Source: Coptis chinensis (Eukaryota > Streptophyta > Magnoliopsida > Ranunculales > Ranunculaceae). From it: a DNA stretch of 64,000 nt. The translations under genes were made by a program, and so were the position numbers. Position 1 is the stretch's first letter, and every line of letters begins with the position of its first letter. A model generated the notes under the pieces. It was not told the DNA's origin. It saw only the letters and a program-made list of their open reading frames with translations, and made no database searches. Location: positions 37,607,001-37,671,000 of the forward strand of contig CM027378.1 in NCBI GenBank assembly GCA_015680905.1, read 5' to 3'. Below, piece by piece: positions 1 through 9,793 of the stretch.

Positions 1-761
1 GCTTCCTTTCAAAAAAGACAATTGGAGAATTCTTATCTCTGGTCATGAGATAGTAGTAAGATTGGTCTCAAATACGCCAGACCTCATAAAAGTACCCAAA
101 AACCCAGCGATTCAAAACAAATCCATGCCTCTTGGCCAACATGGCAGAGTACATAACAGTTCTATAGAACAAAGGTGTTGCTTGACCATGAGCAAGATTG
201 AAGTCAGGCACTCTCTTAACAGTGGGTGGAGGGGAAGAGTGAGTCCGGCCCTGAATTGACCAATGGTGATAAGCGCCACTTCTTTATAGGCCAATTCATC
301 AGATAACCTCCCCCACTCCAGGTCGATATCATTCGGACTGTGAAATTTCTCTCGGATCAGTTCCAGGGAGGAAAGATCTCTACAGTTTACAAGTGACCAA
401 TTGGGATTCATGATCGAAAAATAGGGAAAGCTTCAAATTTTGGTTAAACCCTAAGCGGGATATCAAAAGGTTCAGTATACAGAGAAAAAGTATCAGAAGA
501 GGTAATGAGGGTTCTCTCACCAGATCCTTTATACACAGATAAGATGGATGGTTATGATTAGCCCAAGCATTGCGTCTTTTCGGGATGGAACTGCCATCAT
601 TACCTTTTCCGGGAAACGGCATGTCTGTTCGAGCCGACTTTTCAGAGCCTTAATTAGTTGGATACGTAAGTAGTTCCAGTAACAGTTTAGGAAAAAGATT
701 CTAATGCCAAAATCAGTGTCGCTTCAAGCGCCCACATGCTAGATGGCACTTGAGGGGCATT
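1..761 (+). mobile_element. 3' internal end of a Tat-like Ty3/gypsy element
   Basis: This is the segment just upstream of a plus-strand LTR that starts at 762. It carries a reverse-oriented ORF (see 112-411) and ends in a purine-rich stretch, TTGAGGGGCATT, which serves as the polypurine tract. The Tat branch of plant Ty3/gypsy elements is known for an extra antisense ORF between pol and the 3' LTR, and that is the layout seen here. The rest of the element lies left of the window. The element is a broken fossil. Tat assignment is inferred from the antisense ORF family and layout, since no RT is visible. Confidence 0.55.
112..411 (-). pseudogene. Antisense ORF remnant of Tat-like element (putative gypsy-type/PMD-like family)
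   Basis: The minus-strand reading contains the block FRAGLTLPLHPLLRECL. This closely matches the hallmark FRAGL.LPLHPF block of the plant family named 'putative gypsy type transposon' in Pfam, which occurs as an antisense ORF in Tat-lineage elements such as Grande. Only about 100 residues are recognisable, so it is a fragment. Its role in these elements is not established. It lies opposite to the transcription direction set by the LTR at 762-1445. Confidence 0.5.
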
Positions 762-1445
762 TGTAAGGGGGATTTCTCGTCATTGAACATATGACACGTG
801 TATGGGAAATAATCTAAGACTATAGATGTCCAGAATGAGAAGAGGACCATCGAATCAGTTTTGTGAATAAGTGATCTCGTGCTTAGCACGAGTGTTTAGT
901 GGACATGTGCTAGGCACGTGGCTGACTGCCTCTAAGTATGACAGTTCTCCAAGTCATTAGGAACTGATATAGAAAGTTTCTGAACAGAAGGAAACTGAAG
1001 ATGGCGATCTCTGATGATAAGGAAGGAATCGTGATGACATATCTTAGGAGTTACCTTTTAGATATAATCTTCCTATACACGATGGGACATTATGATCAAC
1101 AAAGAAACTTACCTCTCATAAGATATGGTCTAGATTCAGACTTCCATAAGGAGAAGAATCCTAATAGGATGGCAGAGTCCAAAGATGGAAGGGGACTCAC
1201 AAGCGGTGAGGACAGTCCTAACCCTAAGACTCTCGTAGCTCTTCCTATATAAACCATAGGGATTCGCTCTTAGGAACTATGCAAAATAGGGTTTGATTTT
1301 TCTAAATAAACAAGGAGATACGTAGGCAGCCGCCAGGCGGTTCAACCCTAAACTCACAATCATCTCATCTCTTCTCTACTCAGTAAAAGCTTCTAGATCA
1401 CAAGGCACAAAGGAAGATCAGGGGATACTCGAAAACTCCCCTACA
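762..1445 (+). repeat. 3' LTR of Tat-like element
   Basis: The LTR is bounded by TGTAAGGGGG and CCCCTACA, which are inverted at the two ends, giving 684 bp. A TATA box (TATATAAA, 1246-1253) is followed by AATAAA and the phrase GGAGATACGTAGGCAGCC near the 3' side, a phrase common in the R/U5 part of such plant LTRs. This sets the plus orientation. The polypurine tract is directly upstream, so this is a 3' LTR and not a solo one. The element interrupts the LINE that begins at 1446. Confidence 0.6.
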
Positions 1446-1464
1446 ATAGGTAAAAGGTTTTTTT

Positions 1465-3560
1465 TTCATTTTATCATATGCATATTCTACTCTTGAGAAA
1501 ATTAATAGGTCATCAGCAAAGCACAAATGAGATAAGTTAATCTTCTTGCAATGAGGATGTAGCTTAATAGTCTTCAATCTTATCCTTTCTTGCAAGAGGC
1601 ACCCAAGGATTTCCATGACTAACACAAACTGATATGGGGAAATAGGATCGCCTTGCCGAAGCCCTTTTTTCCCTTTAAAGAAACCTTCAACAAAGCCATT
1701 TATTATGATAGAAAAGTATGGTGTAGTCATACACACTGATATCCATTGAATGAGCTTAGGAGGAAAATTGAATCTCATCATCATTGTTGTAATTGTGTCC
1801 TAGTTCACCATATCATATGCTTTCTTGAGGTCTACCTTGACAGAGCATTTAGGAGAGAACCTATTTCTGGTGTATCCTCTGAGAAGTTCATAGGATAGGA
1901 GGATGTTATCCTGAATGCTGCGTTCGGAAATAAAAGTTGTTCGATTAGGGGAAATTAACTCTTCAATCACTCTTTTAAGTCTGTTTGTGAGTACTTTTGT
2001 GATGCACCTATAAATGATGTTGCAACAGGCAATGGGTCAAAACTCCTCCACCTTAGTAGGATTCTTCACTTTGGGAATAAGACAAAGTAATGTAGCATTA
2101 ACTCCTCTTGGCATGTGGAAGGAAGTAAAGAAGTTAAGCACTGCACTTGTGAAATCATTGCCTACAATATTCCAACAATGCTTATAGAAAAAAGCTTTGA
2201 ATCCATCTAGCTCTAGTGATTTAGGGTCATCCATGGAAAAAAGAGCTTGCTTTATCTCGTCAGGACTCACATCAACATATAGGGTAGTTGCTACTCCAGG
2301 AGGAATAGTATTTCGGACATTCAATTCACGAAAGAAATCTTTGCATTGGAGAGTTAGTACCCAAGAGTTCTTGATAATAATTCAAAATCTCATTGGTTAC
2401 CTAGTCTTGCGTGTTAATTTGTACCCCATCATGAGTGATAAGGGATCTTATGGCAGTTTTATTTTTTTCATTCCTTAAGATAATTAAAGAAGTAAGACAT
2501 ATCTTTATCTCCCTTTGTGAACCAATCCCTAGAAGTTTTCTGAGCCAGTTCAACATATTCTGATTTTGCCAATAATGCATAATCTTCCATTGCACCTTTT
2601 TCCCTTGTTACTAAAGAATTGTTCAAAGGATCATTATGAATCTGTTTCTGAATATTGAAAAGAACTTCTTTAGCTTTCTCAACCCGTGAGTGAAGATCAG
2701 AAAAAAAAATTCTCTTAGCCCAAGGTCTCAACTGAATTTTGAATAGTTTGAGCTTCTGAAGAAGGATATACATGGGATTAGAACTGACAGGTTGGTTCCA
2801 TACATCGAGCAACAATGCATTGAACTCTGGGTGGTGCACCTAAGAATTGAAAAACTTAAAAGGGTTTGCTTTCTTGTTATATTCATACCATATTATCTGA
2901 ACTGGGCAGTGGTCAGAAATACCATGAGAAAGGAATTCATCTTCTAAAGCAAGGAAGCTTGTGAGCCAAGCTGAGTTAACTAAACATTGTTCAATCTTAG
3001 ACATGATTCTGTTCCTCCCTACAGAGTTGTTTGACCAAGTGTAAAAACACCCCGAGCATTTCAAGTCAGTCAGTCCTATTGTTTGAGTGTATAGGAGCAC
3101 CACCACATCTCTCTCCAGCATTTGTTACATTATTAAAATCTCCCATCATACACCAAGGATCAGGAGTCTGCAAAGTTAATAAACTCTACCACAATCTTGC
3201 TCTTGCTGGCTTATCATTCCTGGCATACACTACTATTAAGATGTAACTTATGTTAGCAGCCAAAATAGTAATCTTAGAGTGAATATATTGGTCACATGAA
3301 CTTATGGCTTGAGCAGCTACTTCATTAGGATTCCAACAGAGCCAAACTACCACTCGGATCATAGTCATAGTTGTTCAAGCAACTCCACTGTGGGCAGCAC
3401 AATTCTTGAAATATATCAAAATGTTCTCTTCAAAATTTTGTTTCAAGCAATCCCATCACACAAACATGTTTTTCCATTCTCATTTTATTAACTTCCAGAG
3501 CTTTATGATGATCATTAACTCCCTTTACGTTCCACACAATGATCGGGCAACTCATCGATA
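1465..3560 (-). pseudogene. LINE ORF2: endonuclease and reverse transcriptase remains
   Basis: The start of ORF2 is visible around 3560, where one frame reads CPIIVWNVKGVN, the usual endonuclease N-terminus, overlapping the ORF1 tail. The endonuclease C-terminus follows at 3121-2840 with FYTWSNN and GISDHCP, whose SDH is catalytic. A linker and the first RT blocks follow at 2839-2468 and 2324-2037 (IPKVKNPTKVEEF). RT blocks at 1784-1465 include GLRQGDPISPYQF and FADDLLIF, with the two catalytic Asp present. Frames change several times, so it is not functional. The protein would nick the target and prime cDNA on the nicked end. Confidence 0.8.
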
Positions 3561-5190
3561 ACTATTTTTTTTTTCTTCCCCTTTGGTCTGCCTCTCCTTC
3601 TCTTGGAGTTACTAGTGTTCTGTTGTGGGCTCTGAATCTCCACAATTTGTTCCTTGTTATGCTTTGCTTGCGATCTAGTCCTTCTTAGTTCTGGCATGAC
3701 AATTGCTAGTGGAGTAGACTACTCAGCCTCCTCTTCATTTACATAAAGATGATCTTCAAAATATTCAGTTTCATGGAGTGAGTCTCCTTCCAAGTCTTCC
3801 CATGCTAGAAGTTGGAAAGGGTTTGATTGTACAACCATAACAAGTTCTTCCAAGTACTTGAGGCTCGTGCACGACCAGCTGAATTGAGGCATTCATTACA
3901 ATATCCAGTTCTGTTATCTATGGATTTGAAGTTCTTATGTTGTTTGCACTATCCTTGGTTACTACAGTTTGCTCTTCATCGGTATGAATTTCCGATCGCT
4001 CATCTTGGGCAATTGGACAAGAACTATGCTCCCTAATCTCTTCTCCTCTGTCATTCCTGATACAACTTGTACCTGTTACTTCAAAGAGGGATGTAGAACG
4101 ACTTCGAACTCTCCATATCCTCCTCCTCACGTTTTCTCCAGTTCCATTACTAGCATAAGTTACAGTATTTCTCTCTATATTCTCATAACTAACATTGGTA
4201 TTGGTATTGATACGTTCATTCCGTTTGCCTTCCTGTGTTCTATTTGCATTATTTGATTCCAATCCAGTTTGTACATTAGTGCCTATATTCACTCTCCCAG
4301 TTCCATTGGTATTCATCCTCCGAACTGGATTTGCATCTCTAGAACAATTCTCAGTGGCATGCCCAAACTTTTGACATCTCTCACATCTTGTTGGGATCCA
4401 TGGGTACTCAAATGAAATGAGTCTTTTATCTCCTGGCACTAGTTCAATAGTGAATGAATCTAGAAGTTTAGTAGAGACATTGATCTCAACACATACTTGA
4501 GCATAGTCGATTCTCTTTTTCTGCTTCGTGGCTTCATCATATCATGACTATGAGGAACACCCACCTTGCTGGCTAAAAAGCCTAAGCATCATCAGTTAAT
4601 AGCTCCTTGGGAACGTTGTGAATTTTAACCTATAGAGGAACTGTTGTTACCATAGTTTTTTGTTTCTCCACTCCTCGAGTCCATGGACTTATAATAAAGC
4701 AACGACCACCAATAAATATTGGACCTTCTTTTAGAATAGCTTGGCGAGCTTCATTGTTTGAGAATTTGAAGTAGAAGAATTCCTTATCTACAATAATCTC
4801 AAAGTTCCCTTTATCCTTCCATCTCTGTTGGAGGACATTTTTGACATATGTAAAAGAGAGGCGTTGCTCGATGAAAAATCCTACAACATAGTCACTCCAT
4901 TCAGTGCATCCTTGCATGATTAGATCCATGGGTATTGTGGTGACGCCATTCACTTCTTGAAGAGTGAAGTGTTTGAGATTTCTTGTATGAGCAGCCACTC
5001 TATTTTGAAGGAACCAGGTTGGTACACCAGGCATAGCATCAGCTTGAATAGATAGAAGTTATTGAAGGATCTAGAGACTTAGTCTGTGGAGCAGCTTCAG
5101 CAGAAAAATTCTCAGCAGCAGGCTGAGGAGTTGAGGTTGAAAGAGGAAGAAAGATTCTGCTATCCATCGATAGATCAGTCATAAAAGATT
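3515..5190 (-). pseudogene. LINE ORF1: DUF4283 plus CCHC zinc knuckle plus basic tail
   Basis: The segment at 5034-4630 reads as the DUF4283 domain typical of plant LINE ORF1 (AILKEGPIFIGGRCFIISPW). At 4439-3918 is a CX2CX4HX4C knuckle, CERCQKFGHATENC, preceded by a conserved YPWIPTRC stretch. At 3697-3515 is a Lys/Arg-rich tail (RRRGRPKGKKKK). ORF1 proteins bind the element RNA and chaperone it in the nucleoprotein particle. The three segments lie in different frames with stops between them, so the ORF is decayed. It is clearly related to the ORF1 at 13172-14134. Confidence 0.75.
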
Positions 5191-5399
5191 AAGGATCTCC
5201 AGTTTTGATATGGTTAGCTAAGAAAAAGAGTGTAGTCAACCTTAGTCAAGGGAGGAGAGAATGCTTAAAAAGGAAGCTTTCTAAATAGACTTTAAGTTTC
5301 TACGAAGAAGATTCCTAAAAAAGAAAAAAATAGAAAGGGCTTATCCAAATTCTAGTGAGAGAAGTCTAGACCTTCTCTCCTAGAGTCCATTGTTTTAAG

Positions 5400-6597
5400 A
5401 AATGTTGATTGTAGTGGTGTAGTACTTTTGAGTTCTGAGTTACATGATGGTATCACCATGAACATTACCTGTAATGACCAATTTGTGGTTTATATGTACA
5501 AAATTTTGAGACAACATTAGAAATCAAAGTTAACATTTTCGTTATCAATTTCCAATCTAAAATTTGTTTATTGATTTGTGATTATTTTAGGGTTTAGAAA
5601 TTTCACAAAAAAAATTATGGTTTTTGAAATTTTACAATTTTTCAGTCCATATTTATAGATTGTTTACAATTACAAATAAACCACTTAACATTTAATCAAT
5701 AGAAGTTAGAAATTTACAAAAGTTTTTAAATTTAATTAAAATTCAAAATTGTCATCAATTTTTGTTAATTTCAAATTTTGAAAAATTCAAATTTCAAAAT
5801 TTTGAAAGAGTGCCTATAAATTGGAATACCCCTAATGTGTTGTCCATAAAAAATAATAATACTAAAATATAGAGCCCTTCAATTGGTGCTATGTTGATCA
5901 AATTATGGCTATTTGATAATCCAAAACAAAAAACTAAAACCAAAACCAAAACCAAAACCAAAACCAAATGGCTAAATTGAGCCTTATGAAACCATCAACT
6001 AAGGCGCAAGTCGGCCTTTTAGAACCAAAATATTTATGTTCGGCAGATGTTTGCAGCCTATTTTTTATCCAATAGGCTAGTGTAGACCGTTTGGTATAGT
6101 ACTAAAAAAAAGGTTTAAGTGGCCAATTTGTCATCACTGTGCCTTATAAAACAATTTCGGTTGGCTTAACTGTGCCTTATGAAACAACTTCAATTGGCAT
6201 GAGTGAGCCTTAAGCTTACAAAACAATTTCAACTGGCAGACCGCACCTTATAAAACAACTTCATTTGGCATGCCTAGGCCTTTTGGAACAAAATAAAAAT
6301 AAAATTCAAGTGTTTATATCTAACGAATAAACTAATAAACATCCTATACTTAGAACTCAAACACTCGTAAATAATTACCAACATAATCAAACATCCACAA
6401 CATAAATCAAAATAACAAATTTCATTACAAAACCAGTCACATACATTGTTTGAAATTTTACAATTTCATCAAATAAATAAAGTTTTTCAAATTTTACAAC
6501 TTCATCATAAAACATCACCCCAATCTCCACAAGGAATAAATTGTGTATTCGTCATCTAGTACACCCTCTGGAAATATGTCGTCGCATCCTCACCATT
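5400..6597. other. AT-rich intergenic stretch with short repeats
   Basis: There is no coding signal here. A (CCAAAA)n-type microsatellite lies at ~5930-5967, followed by a block of imperfect repeats (listed separately). The right end (6540-6597) may hold the tail of the PMD pseudogene, since its minus-strand reading continues past the miniature element at 6598-7118. Confidence 0.5.
5975..6300. repeat. Imperfect tandem repeats around CCTTATAAAACAACTTC
   Basis: About six degenerate units of roughly 40 bp share the core GCCTTATRAAACAAYTTC followed by RRTTGGC. Spacing varies. The block lies downstream of the PMD pseudogene. It could be a subterminal repeat array of a decayed DNA transposon carrying that gene, but no terminal inverted repeat was found to support this. 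Confidence 0.4.
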
Positions 6598-7118
6598 GTT
6601 AGTAAGTTCGCGAATTATTCGCGTTTTAAACACGAATTTTTACAAGTATTTTTGAAATTGTACTAAATGGGAATAATTTGGCAATTATTCGGATTCAGGA
6701 ATAATTCAATAATCAAAAGTATTAAACGGGTAAAGTTCGAATTCGGGAATAATTCGGCCCAAAAATTTTGAATTTTCATAAAAAATTTTTTTAAAAAATT
6801 ATTAGATAAATTCCTATTTTTTATGATGAGATATGAATTTAAAAGGTATTTTGAATTTTTTTTTTCATTGTTAAAAATGTTTGTTTAAGTTAGAACACTT
6901 AATACAAGTAATCTCATATGGTTTTGACCAAATTTTTGTGAAATGAATGTGGTTTATATCTATGATTGTTAACTGAACTATTCACGAACTACAGTTTAGA
7001 CGAATATTTCTCGTATTGTGAATGTTTGCCCAAAATTTTTCACGATTTTTTTGAAATAAATCGAATTATACCCAATTGATTCACGTTCCGAATAATTCCC
7101 GTCCCCGAACTTACTAAC
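6598..7118. mobile_element. MITE-like element with 13-bp TIRs GTTAGTAAGTTCG
   Basis: Both ends carry exact 13-bp terminal inverted repeats (GTTAGTAAGTTCG at 6598, CGAACTTACTAAC ending at 7118), and the similarity continues less exactly into AATTATTC. Length is 521 bp, AT-rich, with no ORF. A clear target-site duplication was not found, so the superfamily is left open. It splits the minus-strand PMD pseudogene tail. Confidence 0.65.
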
Positions 7119-7284
7119 TAGGATCCTTAGGAATTGCATTGACACCCGCATCCATACTGTGTCATATCATGTTTCCAGTTTCTCTCGAAACGTCATACTA
7201 CAACATAATTAAGCAAAATAAATATATAATGCAACCTAAATAGAATAAAGAAAAATAAATAAATAAAACTCACCAAGTCGTAGA

Positions 7285-8902
7285 TGGGATCTCTCTACAT
7301 GTAGAAAGGTTCCCGATTCTCTGGACTAATCAGTCGAGGGTGGTTTATGCTGCGATACCATGCCAAATACTCAGGCTTGCACTCCAAGGGATAGTTAGCT
7401 CTACTTCCAAGACGAGAAATGTGTATTACATGATCTCCCACACACTCCAATACTGTGAAGTAATAGAGCATTGAATGTCATATCCACAACCGTATTCAGT
7501 TACCGTGGCAGTGATAGGTCGTGGTGGGTCCTTAGGTACACCCTGCACATGACCAACCTGATGCAATATTGTAGCACACAGAAGATATCCCTTTATAACA
7601 CACTAGATTTCTTCTGTACTTGACCCCCTCCTAATAAATTTCCTCCCCTTCTTCTGGACCTTTGGCTCTTTGCATTTCTTCCACAGTTGTCTGACCTCAC
7701 ACTGCTAGTCAAGCTGGTTGCCTCCATCTTTTCTGGTATCCCAAGAACTTCGTGGAAGAGTGTCTCTGCCTCGATCCTTACGTTTCATGTTCTTATGACT
7801 TCCAATCATGGCTTTTCCAATGATCGGCACATGCAAAATCTGGAACACATAATCCAAGGTGATGGTCATCTCTCCAAATGGCATGTGGAAGGTATTCATC
7901 TCATGATGCCACCTTTCCACAAACATAGATATAAGGAGCGAATCCAGAGAGTGCTCTTCTACACAAGCACCAAGTCATACAAGCCTGTATCTTTTAGCTC
8001 GGTTATGAAAGTATCGCATTAGTCCGTCATGTCCCACTTATTCAACTTCATGGTGTGTAAAATACACCTCAGTGTACCACACTCCTAAAACAACACGATA
8101 CAAAAAATTATATTTTCGCACGAAGTTAAGTAAATAAATAAATCAATACATATTTAAGATAATACCTCGCCATCCCAAACATCATGAGCCATGTGCACCA
8201 CATAGTACTGGCCTTGCCGGTACTCCAAGTCATCATTTCCTCCTCTTTTAGTTTTAATTCCTCTTGTTTTTCTTCTAAACAAAGGAACTTCCTCGATCTA
8301 CCTCTGGCTCAACAACAATATCACCATCCTCCTCTCCCCCATCCTCGCCACCCTAGTCTTCATCGACATTGTCACCCTCATCCTCGTCTTCACCTTCATT
8401 ATCATCGTCACCATCTTTTCCTTCTTCACCTTCTTCCTCCTCACCATCATTGGTATTCTCCTCATCTATCCCTCTTCGTATCACTATCCCTAGATTGGGC
8501 ACGAACATTGTAAGGAATAGGATCATCTGCATCCATATGCCCTTCAACATCATCTGGTTCTTCAACTTCTCCACTTTTAACCCCTCTTCTTCCTCTTGTT
8601 TATCTAACCACTCCTTTAGTATTATCACTACACTGTTTGTGCCAAACAGGAACGGATGGGGCCCATTTTTGTTAGGATTGTCTCAAAATTAGGCTAAAAG
8701 TATAGTAGTTTTCTTCACAATTTTGGGACAGGCCTAACATAAACAGACCCTAATCCATTCCTGTTTGGCCCAAATGGTGTAGTGTATCATTACGACGAGA
8801 CCAAGTTGGATGCTTTCTTGGTTGTTTCACTGGTTTATTATAGCACTCAAGCTACCACCGCTACTAACCACGCTCAAAACTTCTTTGTTTGGCGACTCAT
8901 TG
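7285..8902 (-). pseudogene. Plant mobile domain (PMD) gene, decayed
   Basis: The minus strand contains the PMD signature VERWHHEMNTFHMPFGEM followed by TITLDYVFQILHVPI, matching the ERW.pet.TFH.p.GEMTiTL.DV block of MAIN/MAIL and MULE-linked proteins. Splicing signals are visible. One exon runs from 8902 (after a TTTTTTTGTAG acceptor) to 8166 and is strongly acidic. An 81-nt GT-AG intron follows (8165-8085), then the PMD exon from 8084. A later segment (~7470-7285) reads RLGSRANYPLECKPEYLAWYR. At least two in-frame stops interrupt the PMD part, and a CACTA MITE interrupts the first exon. Whether it began as a host gene or as cargo of a Mutator-like element cannot be told from the window. Confidence 0.7.
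8626..8784. mobile_element. CACTA-type MITE, 159 bp palindromic
   Basis: The element starts CACTACAC and ends GTGTAGTG. The two halves are near-complete inverted copies (GCCAAACAGGAA on the left and its complement on the right). A 3-bp duplication TAT flanks it (8623-8625 and 8785-8787), as expected for CACTA. It lies inside the first visible exon of the PMD pseudogene: removing it and one TAT gives a continuous reading across the site. Confidence 0.8.
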
Positions 8903-9223
8903 CTACAAAAAAAAAATAAACAAAAGAAACAAGTATTAGAATCTATGAAATAGTACAAACAAATCATATAGTATAAACATCTATAAGGTCTAATTTACTC
9001 AAAATTGTTCGAGTACATACCTAACATTATGTACTTCTGTAAGGTCTAGTCACCTCATTTACTGCAAGCTTCTAAATGACACTAAAACGAATGTCAACAA
9101 ATAGGTATTATGCTGTCAGAAACACCACCAAGCTAGCTTTATATATATATAAAGGCTATTAGAATTAGAAAAAATAACTACAAAATAATTCCTTTGAATG
9201 TAAGCTGAGAAGAAAATTGACAC
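8903..9223. other. Short AT-rich spacer
   Basis: This spacer holds the presumed intron upstream of the PMD exon (T-tract and acceptor on the minus strand) and a short (TA)n run near 9141-9152. Nothing else is recognisable. Confidence 0.5.
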
Positions 9224-9793
9224 TGTTTTGGTAGATTTGCCAAAACACACCAGTTGAGGGGTTCGAAGTGATCTTTTTGGAGATTGAGAAGAATGAGATG
9301 GTTGTTAGGGAAATTTGAGACTGGACTTCGGTTTGAAGTTGCCTACGTACCCAAATATTATATTTATTGGGATCAAGTCTCAATGCGTAGTTCTGGAGAG
9401 TGACGAAGGTTGGATTTTATAGGTAGAATTGGTAACAGTTACTTCCTCGTTCTCCAATACTTCAATCGTAGGATAAAGTTAGAGAACTGCTGGAAAACAG
9501 TCACACAATATGGAGTTGATGGAAGTTTTGTGAATGAATATGAAAGTGGACAAAGTTGTGGAAGTTATTTGAATTGGTCAAACGACTTCCCCGTCCAAGT
9601 GGAGAGATGTGTCTAATTGAATATCAAATATAGGTAGGGTCAAATTGGGTCTGAGCATGGGCTATGAGCGTGGGCTTTTTGGGCTCTAAGCATGGGCCTT
9701 TTGGGCTCTGAGCATAGACTTTATTGTAGGTAGGTAAATAGGCTAGGTCTGAGTGTGGATTTGTATTGAATTGAGCTTTTATTAGGCTATATT
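9224..9793 (-). repeat. 3' LTR of outer Tat-like element
   Basis: The 570-bp copy aligns along its length with 36750-37304. It shares TTTGGTAGATTTG, GAAGTTGCCTACGTACCC and GTATTGAATTGAGCTTTTATTA. Adjacent DNA at ~9810 reads as a purine tract on the minus strand (AAAGAGAGGG). The right edge is approximate. Confidence 0.65.

Larger units (their letters stand above)
1446..5400 (-). mobile_element. LINE (L1-like) with ORF1 and ORF2 remains, 3' part cut off by LTR element
   Basis: The order on the minus strand is 5' leader (~5400-5190), ORF1 with DUF4283 and CCHC knuckle, basic tail, apurinic endonuclease, then RT. The RT stops shortly after the FADD motif, where the Tat-like LTR begins at 1445. 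The remaining RT, RNase H-like part and poly(A) must lie beyond that element, outside the window. Many frame changes show it is long dead. The 5' limit is an estimate, because no target-site duplication can be checked with the 3' end missing. Confidence 0.8.

Noticed and set aside
1001-1252. 83-residue plus-strand open reading
   Set aside because: It lies wholly within the U3 part of the Tat-like 3' LTR and has no domain.
5930-5967. (CCAAAA)n run as telomere-like or functional repeat
   Set aside because: It is a simple microsatellite of about five units without the plant telomere motif.
8184-8692. Plus-strand open readings rich in Ser, Pro and His
   Set aside because: These are the complement of the acidic exon of the minus-strand PMD pseudogene.
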